A stretch of 64,000 bases of DNA from Streptomyces coacervatus. Lineage in GTDB: Bacteria; Actinomycetota; Actinomycetes; Streptomycetales; Streptomycetaceae. The position numbers and the translations under genes were made by a program. This document shows, one piece after another, positions 53,022 through 61,965 of the stretch. The stretch covers positions 1 to 64,000 of the forward strand of contig NZ_JARHTP010000017.1 of the NCBI RefSeq assembly GCF_029223485.1, read 5' to 3'. Each line of letters begins with the position of its first letter. The first letter of the stretch is position 1. Below the pieces are notes generated by a model that worked only from the letters and a program-made list of their open reading frames with translations, searched no databases and was not told the origin of the DNA.

Positions 53022-54035
53022 GTGACAGAAGAGACATCGGGCCGGTGGCAGGGCTGGCGGGCGGCGGCTCAGGCCGCCATGTACGGGCCCGGCGGCTTCT
53101 ATCGCAGACCCGAGGGTCCGGCGGGACACTTCCGTACGTCCGTGCACGCGTCGTCCCTGTTCGCCGAGGCCGTGGCGCGGCTGCTGTGCCGGGTCGACGC
53201 GGCTCTGGACCGGCCCGGCGCGCTGGCCTTCGTCGATATGGCGGCGGGCAGGGGCGAGCTGGTCGGCGGGGTGCTGGCCGCGCTGCCCGCCGAGGTGGCG
53301 GCACGCACGCGTGCGTACGCCGTCGAGATCGCCGACCGCCCGGAGGGCCTCGACGACCGGATCGAGTGGCTGCCAGAGCCGCCGCAGCAGGTCACCGGGC
53401 TGCTGTTCGCCAACGAGTGGCTGGACAACGTACCGGTGGACATCGCCGAGGTGGACTCGGCGGGCGTACCGCGGCGGGTGCTCGTGCGGCAGGACGGGGC
53501 CGAACGGCTCGGGGAGCCGGTCGGCGGTGCGGAAGCGGAGTGGCTCGCACGGTGGTGGCCGCTGCCGGCCGAGGAGGGGCTGCGGGCCGAGATCGGGCTT
53601 CCCCGGGACGAGGCCTGGGCGGCCGCGCTCGGTTCGCTCGACCGGGGGCTCGCGGTCGCCGTCGACTATGCGCACACCCTCGACGCGCGCCCCCCGTTCG
53701 GGACGCTCACCGGCTTTCGCGCGGGGCGCGAGACGGCGCCCGTGCCGGACGGGTCGTGCGACATCACGGCGCACGTCGCACTGGATGCGTGCGCGGCGCG
53801 CGGGACAGCACGGACGCCCTCCGGCGCGCGCCTGCTGTCGCAGCGCGACGCCTTGCGCGCCCTCGGCATCGCAGGTGCACGCCCCCCGCTCGCACTCGCG
53901 TCCACGCAGCCCGCCGCCTACGTACGCGCCCTCGCGAGCGCCGGCGAAGCCGCCGAACTCACCGCACCGGGCGGCCTCGGCGACTTCGGCTGGCTGCTGC
54001 AGCCGGTTGGAATTCCGGACGCACTCGTCGGCTGA
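53022..54035 (+). CDS. MidA/NDUFAF7-family (COG1565) SAM-dependent methyltransferase
   Basis: A 337-aa protein with the family landmarks GPGGFYRR near residue 22, FVDMAAGRGELVGGVLAAL (SAM motif I), LLFANEWLDNVPVDIAEV (the family's NE-x-x-D-x-xPV motif), VDYAHTLDAR and DITAHVALD. Human NDUFAF7 dimethylates an arginine of NDUFS2, the NuoD homologue. The next gene, 33 bp away and convergent, is a NuoD-like protein. GTG 53022 follows TAGCCT (53010-53015) by six bases; GTG 53016 is also in frame. Confidence 0.82.
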   Translation: MTEETSGRWQGWRAAAQAAMYGPGGFYRRPEGPAGHFRTSVHASSLFAEAVARLLCRVDAALDRPGALAFVDMAAGRGELVGGVLAALPAEVAARTRAYAVEIADRPEGLDDRIEWLPEPPQQVTGLLFANEWLDNVPVDIAEVDSAGVPRRVLVRQDGAERLGEPVGGAEAEWLARWWPLPAEEGLRAEIGLPRDEAWAAALGSLDRGLAVAVDYAHTLDARPPFGTLTGFRAGRETAPVPDGSCDITAHVALDACAARGTARTPSGARLLSQRDALRALGIAGARPPLALASTQPAAYVRALASAGEAAELTAPGGLGDFGWLLQPVGIPDALVG

Positions 54036-54068
54036 CCGCCCGCCCCTCTTGTGCCTTCTCGCCGTCCG

Positions 54069-55220
54069 CTACTTGTCGATGTCCCCGACCACGAAGAACA
54101 GCGACCCCAGGATCGCCACCATGTCCGCGACCAGCGTCCCGGGCAGCAGCTCCACCAGCGCCTGGATGTTGTTGTACGAGGCCGAGCGCAGCTTCAGCCG
54201 GTACGGGGTCTTCTCGCCCTTGCTGACGAGGTAGTAGCCGTTGATGCCGAGCGGGTTCTCGGTCCAGGCGTAGGTGTGGCCCTCGGGCGCCTTCAGGACC
54301 TTGGGGAGCCGCTGGTTGATCGGCCCGGGCGGCAGGTCGGCGAGCCGGTCGAGGCAGGCATCGGCGAGGTCGAGGGCGACATGGGTCTGCTCCAGGAGCA
54401 CCTCGAAGCGGGCGAGGCAGTCGCCCTCCTGCCGGGTGACGACCTTCAGGGTGTCCTGCAGCTCGCCGTACCCGAGGTACGGCTCGTCGCGGCGCAGGTC
54501 GAAGTCGACGCCCGAAGCGCGCGCGATCGGCCCGCTCACGCCGTACGCGTGCACGGTCTCCGGCGCGAGCGTCCCCACGCCCCGCGTGCGCCCCCGGAAG
54601 ATCTCGTTGCCGAGCACCAGGTCGTCGAAGCGGTCCATGCGCGAGCGCACGGCGGCGACCGCGGCACGCGCGCGTGAGGTCCAGCCCGCTGGCAGGTCCT
54701 CCTTCAGGCCGCCGACGCGGTTGAACATGTAGTGCATACGGCCGCCGGAGACCTCCTCCATGACGTTCTGGAGGACCTCGCGCTCCCGGAAGGCGTAGAA
54801 GACCGGCGTGATGCCGCCGAGCTCCAGCGGGTACGAACCCAGGAACATCAGGTGGTTGAGCACCCGGTTGAGCTCCGCGAGCAGCGTGCGCGTCCACACC
54901 GCGCGCGTGGGCACCTCCATGCCGAGCATGCGCTCCACGGCGAGGACCACGCCCAGCTCGTTCGAGAACGCCGACAGCCAGTCGTGGCGGTTGGCGAGCA
55001 TGATGATCTGGCGGTAGTCGCGCGCCTCGAAGAGCTTCTCGGCGCCACGGTGCATGTACCCGATCACCGGCTCCGCGTGCATGATGCGCTCGCCGTCCAG
55101 CACCAGGCGCAGGCGCAGTACGCCGTGCGTGGACGGGTGCTGCGGTCCGATGTTGAGCACCATGTCGGTGCTCTCCGCGGCGCCGCCGATACCGACCATG
55201 GTCTCCGTCGTGGGAGTCAT
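54069..55220 (-). CDS. nuoD: Stand-alone NADH-quinone oxidoreductase subunit D-like protein
   Basis: A 383-aa protein related to the 49-kDa subunit that forms the quinone site of complex I. It keeps NIGPQHPSTHGVLRL (His32), IGYMHRGAEKLFE (His57-Arg58), DYRQIIMLANRHDWLSAFSN and the C-terminal VADMVAILGSLFFVVGDID. No other nuo gene is near, so it is a second orphan NuoD paralogue; the full nuo operon of Streptomyces is elsewhere. It could replace NuoD or act in a smaller complex. Confidence 0.88.
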   Translation of the reverse strand: MTPTTETMVGIGGAAESTDMVLNIGPQHPSTHGVLRLRLVLDGERIMHAEPVIGYMHRGAEKLFEARDYRQIIMLANRHDWLSAFSNELGVVLAVERMLGMEVPTRAVWTRTLLAELNRVLNHLMFLGSYPLELGGITPVFYAFREREVLQNVMEEVSGGRMHYMFNRVGGLKEDLPAGWTSRARAAVAAVRSRMDRFDDLVLGNEIFRGRTRGVGTLAPETVHAYGVSGPIARASGVDFDLRRDEPYLGYGELQDTLKVVTRQEGDCLARFEVLLEQTHVALDLADACLDRLADLPPGPINQRLPKVLKAPEGHTYAWTENPLGINGYYLVSKGEKTPYRLKLRSASYNNIQALVELLPGTLVADMVAILGSLFFVVGDIDK

Positions 55221-55251
55221 GGACCCAGTCTCCCCTACGTACGCTGGCCGT

Positions 55252-55773
55252 ATGGAGACGGGGAGCCCGCAGAGCACGGGACCGACGGGGACGACGGGGG
55301 ACGAGTCGGCGGAGCCGGAGTGGATCGGGCTGCCGCCCGGGCTGCTGCGGATGCGCCGGCTGTTGCTGGTGGTGTGGCTGGGGCTGCTGGCCCTCGCCCT
55401 GGTTCTGCTGCTCGGGCTGCTGGCCGGGCCCGGCTGGGCCGCCCTCGCGCTGCTGCCGCTCGCGGTCGCGGCCTGGGGCTGGGTGCTGCTGGGCCGCAAC
55501 TGGCGCTCCTGGCGGTACGCCGAGCGCGCCGACGACCTGCTGATCAGCCGGGGCGTGCTGTGGCGCGAGGAGACCGTCGTGCCGTACGGGCGGATGCAGC
55601 TGGTCGAGGTCACCTCCGGGCCCGTCGAGCGGCACTTCGGGCTGGCCAGCGTGCAGCTGCACACGGCGGCCGCCGCGACCGACGCGACCATCCCGGGCCT
55701 CGACCCGGCCGAGGCGGAACGGCTGCGCGACCGGCTCACCGAGCTCGGTGAGGCCCGATCGGCGGGCCTGTGA
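55252..55773 (+). CDS. PH-domain (bPH_2) membrane protein
   Basis: A 173-aa protein. Two adjacent membrane segments (LLLVVWLGLLALALVLLLGL and ALLPLAVAAWGWVLL, about residues 38-85) are followed by one bacterial PH domain (DLLISRGVLWREETVVPYGR, MQLVEVTSGPVERHFGLASV). ATG 55252 follows TACGCT (55240-55245) by six bases, so it is probably leaderless. Its stop overlaps the next gene (GTGA). It resembles YdbS, partner of YdbT. Confidence 0.88.
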   Translation: METGSPQSTGPTGTTGDESAEPEWIGLPPGLLRMRRLLLVVWLGLLALALVLLLGLLAGPGWAALALLPLAVAAWGWVLLGRNWRSWRYAERADDLLISRGVLWREETVVPYGRMQLVEVTSGPVERHFGLASVQLHTAAAATDATIPGLDPAEAERLRDRLTELGEARSAGL

Positions 55774-57107
55774 CCACGCCGGGCGTCGACGACGCCGTAC
55801 GCGCAAAGGAACCTGTCACCGAACGGCGGCTGCACCCCGTGACGCCGCTGCGGCGGGCGTGGGCGCCGGTGGCCGTGGTCATCGGGTGGGCCGTGCACGA
55901 CCCCGACCAGGCGCAGCAGCAGCTGACCAGGCTGACGACCACGACCCTGCTGGTCGCGCTCGCCGTCCTTGTCCCCGCTGCCGCCCTGTACGGCTTCCTG
56001 ACCTGGTGGTTCACTCACTTCGCGGTGACCGACACCGAACTGCGCATACGTACCGGTCTGTTGTTCCGGCGCACCGCGCACATCCGGCTCGAACGCATCC
56101 AGGCCGTCGACATCACCCAGCCGCTCCTCGCGCGCGTGGCGGGCGTCGCCAAGCTCAAACTCGATGTCGTGGGCACCGACAAGAAGGACGAACTCTCCTT
56201 CCTCGGGGAGCGCGAGGCGCGTGCGCTGCGTGCGGAACTGCTGGCGCGCGCCGCCGGGTTCGCGCCCGAGACCGCGCACGAAGTCGGCGAGGCGCCGGTG
56301 CGCGAGCTGTTGCGCACGCCCCCGCGCGACCTCGCGATCTCCGTCGTGCTGACGGGCGCCACCTGGTGCTCACTGGCCGCCGCGCTCGTCGTCCCACCGG
56401 TGCTCTGGCTGGCCACCCACAGCGTGTGGACGGTCCTCGCGACCGGTGTGCCACTGCTCGGCGCGGCGGGCGCGAGCAGTGCGGGGCGGTTCGTCGGCGA
56501 GTACGACTGGACCGTGGGCGAGTCACCGGACGGACTGCGCATCGACCACGGGCTGCTCGACCGTACGCACGAGACGGTGCCGCCCGGCCGGGTGCAGACC
56601 GTGCGGATCGTGGAGCCGCTGCTGTGGCGGCGGCGCGGCTGGGTGCGGGTGGAGCTGGATGTGGCCGGGTCGTCCAACTCCGTGCTGGTGCCGGTCGCTC
56701 CACGGGCGGTCGCCGAGGCGGTCGTCGCGCGCGTGCTGCCCGGGGTGACCGTGCCGCCGGCCGAGGCGCTGGCCCGACCCCCTCGGCGGGCCGGACGGTG
56801 CATACCGGTGTGGTGGCGGGGCTACGGGCTCGCCGTCACCGACTCGGTGTTCGCCGCCCGGCACGGGCTGCTGCGCCGGAGCCTTGCGCTCGTGCCGCAC
56901 GCGAAGGTGCAGAGCGTACGACTGACCCAGGGGCCCTGGGAGCGGCTGTGGCGGCTCGCCGGCGTGCATGTGGACACGGGGGCCGACAAGACCGTGACGG
57001 CCCGGCTGAGGGACGCCCAGGAGGCGGCCGAGTTGCTGCGGGGGCAGGCCGAGAGGTCAAGGACGGGGCGCAGGGACGCCCGCCCGGACCGCTGGATGGC
57101 GCCGTAG
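55770..57107 (+). CDS. YdbT-like membrane protein with multiple PH domains
   Basis: A 445-aa protein with two pairs of membrane segments (at about 55-80 and 190-225) and three bacterial PH domains: ELRIRTGLLFRRTAHIRLER, GLRIDHGLLDRTHETVPPGR and VFAARHGLLRRSLALVPHAK. GTG 55770 overlaps the stop of the small PH gene. The pair resembles ydbS-ydbT of Bacillus, linked there to resistance against membrane-active bacteriocins. Confidence 0.88.
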   Translation: MTTPGVDDAVRAKEPVTERRLHPVTPLRRAWAPVAVVIGWAVHDPDQAQQQLTRLTTTTLLVALAVLVPAAALYGFLTWWFTHFAVTDTELRIRTGLLFRRTAHIRLERIQAVDITQPLLARVAGVAKLKLDVVGTDKKDELSFLGEREARALRAELLARAAGFAPETAHEVGEAPVRELLRTPPRDLAISVVLTGATWCSLAAALVVPPVLWLATHSVWTVLATGVPLLGAAGASSAGRFVGEYDWTVGESPDGLRIDHGLLDRTHETVPPGRVQTVRIVEPLLWRRRGWVRVELDVAGSSNSVLVPVAPRAVAEAVVARVLPGVTVPPAEALARPPRRAGRCIPVWWRGYGLAVTDSVFAARHGLLRRSLALVPHAKVQSVRLTQGPWERLWRLAGVHVDTGADKTVTARLRDAQEAAELLRGQAERSRTGRRDARPDRWMAP

Positions 57108-57133
57108 GGCGGGCCTCAGCCGTGGGGCGAGCT

Positions 57134-58564
57134 TCAGGAGACCGCGCTCCGCAGCCCCTGCACGTCGATCTGCTCGGTCTCGTCGTGGGCCGTCAGGTCG
57201 ATGACCTGGCCGGCGCCGCGCGCCTTCTCGTCGGCCGGCTTGAACTCCGCCTCGGCCTCGGCCTTGTGGAGGGCGAGCGCCTCCTGGCCGACGACATCGG
57301 CGAGGTCCTCGTTCTGCACGGCCTCCAGGGCGTCCTGCGCCTGCTCCGTCTTCGTACCGAAGAAGTCGAATCCGCCCTCGACCGCCGGGCGCCGCACGGG
57401 CGCGGCCGGTACGACGGCCACCGCGGTCGGCGCGACGAAGTGCCCGGCGGGCTGCTGCACGGGCCGGTCGGACGGGGCGTACCTGGCCAAAGTGGTGGCG
57501 ACCGCGCGCTCATGCCCGTCGGCCGCCTCGGGCTGCCCCTGCGACTCATCCTCCTGGGCCGCGGTCTCCGCACCACCGTCGGCGGCGGCCTCGGTTGCGG
57601 CGGGGGCCGTCTCGACCGTGGTGGCGACGGCCTCGGCCGTGGCGGACCCGGCCTTCGCCTTCACCGGCTCACGCTTCGGGGAGGTGTCGCCCTTGGTGGG
57701 ACCGTCGCCCTTCGGAGAACCGTCGTCGTCGGGCGAGGAATCGCCCTTCGGGGAGTCGACCTCCTGGGAGTCGACCTTCAGGAGGTCGTCGTCCGAGGGG
57801 CCGTCGTTCTGCGAGTCGTCCTTCGCAGACGCGTCTTCCGCTTCCGCAGAAGCGCCTTCCCGAGAATCGTCCGCCGCGGAGCCGTCCTTCGGAGAACCGT
57901 CACCGTCCTCGTCGAACCGTTTCAGTGCCGCCTGCGCCCGGAGGAAAAGGTGGGATCCCTCCGGCGAGAAGACCGCGGGGCCCTCCGGCATCCCGTCGGC
58001 GTCCTCCACGTCCGCCGAGGCAGCCACAGCCTCGGTCTCCTCCGCGAGCTCCGTCTCCGCAGCCTCCGCCTCGGCCACCGGCACGGGCGGCAGCGCACGG
58101 GCCGGAGCCCCGGCCTCTATCTCGAGCAGGCGGCGGCCCTCCAGGGCACTGGCACGCTCGGTCTCGGCGGTGGCGTAGCGCCGCAGCAGTGCCGCGTGTT
58201 CGTTGCGCAGTCCCGCCAGTTCGGCACGCTTCGCCCGCAGCCGCTGCTCCAGCTTGGTGCGCAGCTCGCGCGACTCCTCGAGGTCGGTCTCCAGCTCGGC
58301 GACCCGCTCCTCGTGCCGCCACTCGTCGCTCGCACGCGCGCGCGTGAGGTCGGCCACCTGCTTGCCGGCCTGGGTGTCCCAGCGGCGCATGACGGCCGCA
58401 CCGACGATCGCCGTGGCCGCGGCGGCCGCGGCTATGACACGGAGCACGGACTGTTGTGAGAACACCCATGGACCGAAGGCGCAGACGAAAGAGACGCCTG
58501 CGATCGCCGACGGTGGCAGCAGTCTGTGCAAGGGCGGGGAATGGCGGTGACGTCCACGTGGCAT
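57134..58564 (-). CDS. Membrane-anchored coiled-coil protein with acidic repeats
   Basis: A 476-aa protein. The N-terminus has two hydrophobic segments (IAGVSFVCAFGPWVF and VIAAAAAATAIVGAAVM, about residues 20-58). A long coiled coil follows (EERVAELETDLEESRELRTK, LEQRLRAKRAELAGLRNEHA), then an acidic low-complexity region with repeated DSPKGD- and DGSPKD-like units (about 245-330), and a C-terminal globular part with GGFDFFGTKTEQAQDALE. It may be a scaffold near the membrane. Function unknown. Confidence 0.75.
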   Translation of the reverse strand: MPRGRHRHSPPLHRLLPPSAIAGVSFVCAFGPWVFSQQSVLRVIAAAAAATAIVGAAVMRRWDTQAGKQVADLTRARASDEWRHEERVAELETDLEESRELRTKLEQRLRAKRAELAGLRNEHAALLRRYATAETERASALEGRRLLEIEAGAPARALPPVPVAEAEAAETELAEETEAVAASADVEDADGMPEGPAVFSPEGSHLFLRAQAALKRFDEDGDGSPKDGSAADDSREGASAEAEDASAKDDSQNDGPSDDDLLKVDSQEVDSPKGDSSPDDDGSPKGDGPTKGDTSPKREPVKAKAGSATAEAVATTVETAPAATEAAADGGAETAAQEDESQGQPEAADGHERAVATTLARYAPSDRPVQQPAGHFVAPTAVAVVPAAPVRRPAVEGGFDFFGTKTEQAQDALEAVQNEDLADVVGQEALALHKAEAEAEFKPADEKARGAGQVIDLTAHDETEQIDVQGLRSAVS

Positions 58565-58699
58565 GGCCAGAAACTTACCGCGCGTAGACCAGTGTTGGCG
58601 CCCCGCCCCGCAAAAACACAGCCATACCGAAACGTTCACAGCACATCAGGAATTGGCCTTTGCCGAATTCAGCAAGATCATCACCTCTTGCAACCCTGG

Positions 58700-59827
58700 T
58701 CACCGGTCGCTCAGCCGTCCGCTGATCCACTGCAGCGTCGCCGGAATCTCCCGCCGCCAGGTGTTGAAGTTGTGGCCGCCGCTGTCAAGGATGATCGACG
58801 AGATCCGGGTCAGGTTCGTGGCCCGCACGCCCTCTATGAACTTCAGTGTCGCCTTGTAGTTGGATTCCCCGATCCTGCTGCTGGTGACGAGCAGCGAAGT
58901 GTCCGGCGCGGGCAGGTGCTTGATGCACCACCACAGATCGGCGCGATTGCGCAGCCCCTTGTTGCCATGGAAGAGATCACCCGTGGTGGGGTCGATGGGC
59001 GCCTTGTAGTACGGCGACAGACCCGCCGCTGCGGCGTACGACCGGGGGTGGTGCATGGCGAGCTTCAGTGCGCAGTAGCCGCCCGTGGAATCGCCGATGA
59101 TGCCCCAGCTGCCCGGCTTTTTGCCCACCCTGTAGTGCGCGAGTACGGCGTCGGGCAGGTCCTTCGCGAAGAAGGTCTCCGTCTTCGGGCCGCCGGGGAT
59201 GTCCACGCATTCCGTGTCCCTCGGCGGCGCAACCGTCGGCCGCAGCATCACCAGGATCATCGGCTGCATACGGCCGTTCTTCGCGAGGCCCTGGGCCGTA
59301 CTCGGATAGTGCAGCTTGTCCACGAGCGCCTGGGCGGTGCCCGGATATCCGGTGAGGACGACAGCCGCGGGGAACGTACGCGTGCGGTACTGCGGCTGGA
59401 AGTACTCGGGCGGCAGATAGACGTACGCGGGTGTGGCGATGTTCGTCGTACGACCGACGATGTCGACCTTCTGGATCTCACCGCCGACCTGCGGCTGGGA
59501 ACCGCCTGCTCCACGCACGCGTGCCGTGTCGATCACCTGCAGCGGGCCGCCGGTCCCGCCGAGCGCCGTGTGGTTGATGACGACACCCTGGTCCGTCTCC
59601 TGGCCGAACAGGTCGGCCCAGCTGGCGTAGAACCCGAAGGCCTGGTTGGCGGCGAGGCCCACCGACAGGAAGAGGGCCAGCTGGGTGCCGAGCAGCAGCC
59701 CGATACGTCCGCTGACAGCCCGCCAGTTGCGCCGCGCCAGGCGTGGCCACAGCCACACCGTGCCCACGAACAGCAGTACGGCGAACATCACTGCCAGCAG
59801 CAGCACTTTGTTGCTCGTAAGACCCAT
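58700..59827 (-). CDS. Membrane-anchored alpha/beta hydrolase (esterase D / antigen 85-like)
   Basis: A 375-aa protein with two N-terminal membrane segments (VLLLAVMFAVLLFVGTVWLW and LLLGTQLALFLSVGLAANQA) and an external hydrolase domain. Ser nucleophile lies in GIIGDSTGGYCALKLA; the catalytic His is probably in LDSGGHNFNTW. YVYLPPEYFQPQYR and VLTGYPGTAQ are landmarks of the esterase/mycolyltransferase-like group. The substrate is unknown. Divergent from the MprF-like gene. Confidence 0.85.
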   Translation of the reverse strand: MGLTSNKVLLLAVMFAVLLFVGTVWLWPRLARRNWRAVSGRIGLLLGTQLALFLSVGLAANQAFGFYASWADLFGQETDQGVVINHTALGGTGGPLQVIDTARVRGAGGSQPQVGGEIQKVDIVGRTTNIATPAYVYLPPEYFQPQYRTRTFPAAVVLTGYPGTAQALVDKLHYPSTAQGLAKNGRMQPMILVMLRPTVAPPRDTECVDIPGGPKTETFFAKDLPDAVLAHYRVGKKPGSWGIIGDSTGGYCALKLAMHHPRSYAAAAGLSPYYKAPIDPTTGDLFHGNKGLRNRADLWWCIKHLPAPDTSLLVTSSRIGESNYKATLKFIEGVRATNLTRISSIILDSGGHNFNTWRREIPATLQWISGRLSDR

Positions 59828-59928
59828 GACCTGCTTCCTGCCTGCGGTTTCCACCCGGCTCCTGCACACTTTCGCGAAGGCTTGTCCGGGACTTTCCTCG
59901 GCCTTTGGACCGGCTTTGAGGAGAGGCT

Positions 59929-59956
59929 GGAACCTTGCTCCCCGAGACACCGTCCT
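59929..59956 (+). promoter_or_regulatory. Sigma-E-like promoter of the MprF-like gene
   Basis: GGAAC (59929-59933), 17 bases, CGTCCT (59951-59956). This matches the SigE consensus GGAAC / CGTC. The start point would be near 59963, giving a leader of about 65 bases. The target gene makes the membrane more positive, a typical envelope-stress output. Confidence 0.55.
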
Positions 59957-60027
59957 AGAGGGCGCAATGTCGCCGGATGCCCCGTTCGGGCCCGGATCCA
60001 AGGTCTCTCGCAGAACTACGGGATGCG

Positions 60028-61863
60028 ATGTCTGTCAGGACAGATGAGGAAATGTCGGGTGGGGTTCCCTCCCGATCACGTAGCGCGCGACGCGTATTCC
60101 GTGGTCCGCGCCCCGAGGCGGTCCCCGTCCTCGTCGCCAGAGCCTGCGCACTTGTGGGCGTTCTGGACATCGCCGCGGGCGTGTTCCCGCGCTTCAGGCA
60201 CAGCCGTATGCACACCATCGCCGAGGTGCTGCCGGGCTCGTTCGGCCCGTTCGCGGCCGCGCTCTCGCTCAGCGCCGGCATTCTGCTGCTGCTGCTCGCG
60301 CACGGCCTGAGGCGCGGCAAACGCCGGGCCTGGCGGGCCGCCGTGGCACTGCTGCCGGCGGGCGCGGTGGCGCAGTTCATCTACCGCCACTCCCTCATCG
60401 GAGTGATCATCTCGCTGGCGCTGCTCGCACCGCTGCTGCGACACCGCGACCAGTTCCGGGCGCTGCCCGATCCGCGCAGCAGGTGGCGCGCGCTCGCCAA
60501 CTTCGTCCTCATGGGCGCCGGATCCCTCGTCCTCGGACTGGTCATCGTCAGCGTCCATCCGAACCGCATGGTCGGCGACCCGAGCCTGGCCGATCGCATC
60601 ACGCATGTGCTGTACGGCCTGTTCGGCTTCGAGGGCCCGGTCGACTACCAGGGCAACACCTCGTGGACCGTCGGCTTCTCGCTGGGCGCCCTCGGCCTGC
60701 TGACGGCGATCACGACGATCTACCTCGCCTTCCGCCCCGAACACCCGGCCGCGCGCCTGACGGAGGAGGACGAGGCCCGGCTGCGCGCCCTGCTGGAGAA
60801 GCACGGCCGCCGCGACTCCCTCGGCCACTTCGCCCTGCGCCGCGACAAGGCCGTGGTCTTCTCGCCCAGCGGCAAGGCGGCGGTGACGTATCGCGTCGTG
60901 TCCGGCGTGATGCTCGCCAGTGGCGACCCCATCGGCGACGTCGAGGCCTGGCCGGGCGCCATCGAGCGCTTCATGGACGAGGCCAGGGCGCACTCCTGGA
61001 CGCCGGCCGTCATGGGCTGCTCGGAGACGGGCGGCGAGGTGTGGACCCGCGAGACCGGCCTGGACGCCCTCGAACTGGGCGATGAGGCGGTGGTGGACGT
61101 AGCGGATTTCTCCCTCGCCGGCCGCGCGATGCGCAACGTGCGACAGATGGTCAAGCGCATCGAGCGCGCCGGTTACGAAACCCGGGTACGACGTGTACGT
61201 GACCTCGGCGAGGCCGAACTGGAGCGGATCCGCGACGCCGCCGAGGACTGGCGCGGCACCGACACCGAGCGCGGCTTCTCCATGGCGCTGGGCCGCATCG
61301 GAGACGCCGCCGACGGCGACTGCCTGATCGCCACCGCCCACAAGGCGGACGACCAGCCGGGAGAGTACGGCGACCTGAAGGCGATCCTGCACTTCGTCCC
61401 CTGGGGCACCGACGGCGCCTCCCTGGACCTGATGCGCCGCGACCGCAGCGCCGACCCCGGCATGAACGAACTCCTCATCGTCGCCGCTCTCCAGGCGGCA
61501 CCGAAACTCGGCATCACGCGCGTGTCGCTCAACTTCGCGATGTTCCGCTCGGCGCTCGCGCGGGGCGAGAAGATCGGCGCGGGCCCGGTGCTGCGCGCCT
61601 GGCGCGGCCTGTTGGTCTTCCTCTCCCGCTGGTTCCAGATCGAGTCCCTGTACAAGTTCAACGCGAAGTTCCAGCCCCGCTGGGAACCCCGCTTCGTCGT
61701 CTACCGCGCATCGGCCGACCTGCCGCGCATCGGCTTCGCCGCCATGCAGGCGGAGGGCTTCGTCAACCTCGCCCTCCCGCTGCCGCGCTTCCTGCGCCGC
61801 CGCAGGACCGCCCCGCGCGCGTGCACCCACGCCGTCGCGGAGCGCGACGTACGCGCGGCGTGA
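60028..61863 (+). CDS. MprF-like phosphatidylglycerol lysyltransferase (DUF2156)
   Basis: A 611-aa inner-membrane protein. The N-terminal half has about six membrane segments (ARACALVGVLDIAAGVF, AALSLSAGILLLLLAHGL, LIGVIISLALLAPLL, NFVLMGAGSLVLGLVIV). The C-terminal half (about 255-600) is the GNAT-like LPG synthase domain: GHFALRRDKAVVFSPSGKAA, GDPIGDVEAWPGAIERFM, and LNFAMFRSALARGEKIGAG. It would add lysine (or another residue) to phosphatidylglycerol. ATG 60028 chosen; a longer start at 59977 is possible. Confidence 0.85.
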   Translation: MSVRTDEEMSGGVPSRSRSARRVFRGPRPEAVPVLVARACALVGVLDIAAGVFPRFRHSRMHTIAEVLPGSFGPFAAALSLSAGILLLLLAHGLRRGKRRAWRAAVALLPAGAVAQFIYRHSLIGVIISLALLAPLLRHRDQFRALPDPRSRWRALANFVLMGAGSLVLGLVIVSVHPNRMVGDPSLADRITHVLYGLFGFEGPVDYQGNTSWTVGFSLGALGLLTAITTIYLAFRPEHPAARLTEEDEARLRALLEKHGRRDSLGHFALRRDKAVVFSPSGKAAVTYRVVSGVMLASGDPIGDVEAWPGAIERFMDEARAHSWTPAVMGCSETGGEVWTRETGLDALELGDEAVVDVADFSLAGRAMRNVRQMVKRIERAGYETRVRRVRDLGEAELERIRDAAEDWRGTDTERGFSMALGRIGDAADGDCLIATAHKADDQPGEYGDLKAILHFVPWGTDGASLDLMRRDRSADPGMNELLIVAALQAAPKLGITRVSLNFAMFRSALARGEKIGAGPVLRAWRGLLVFLSRWFQIESLYKFNAKFQPRWEPRFVVYRASADLPRIGFAAMQAEGFVNLALPLPRFLRRRRTAPRACTHAVAERDVRAA

Positions 61864-61965
61864 GTACCTGACCGGGACACCGGACACCGTGCAGGACAGG
61901 CCCGGACGGAAGCCCCGTCCGGGCCGCGGCGTTTCCGGGCGGGGCCCGGGGCCTACGCTGAACGT

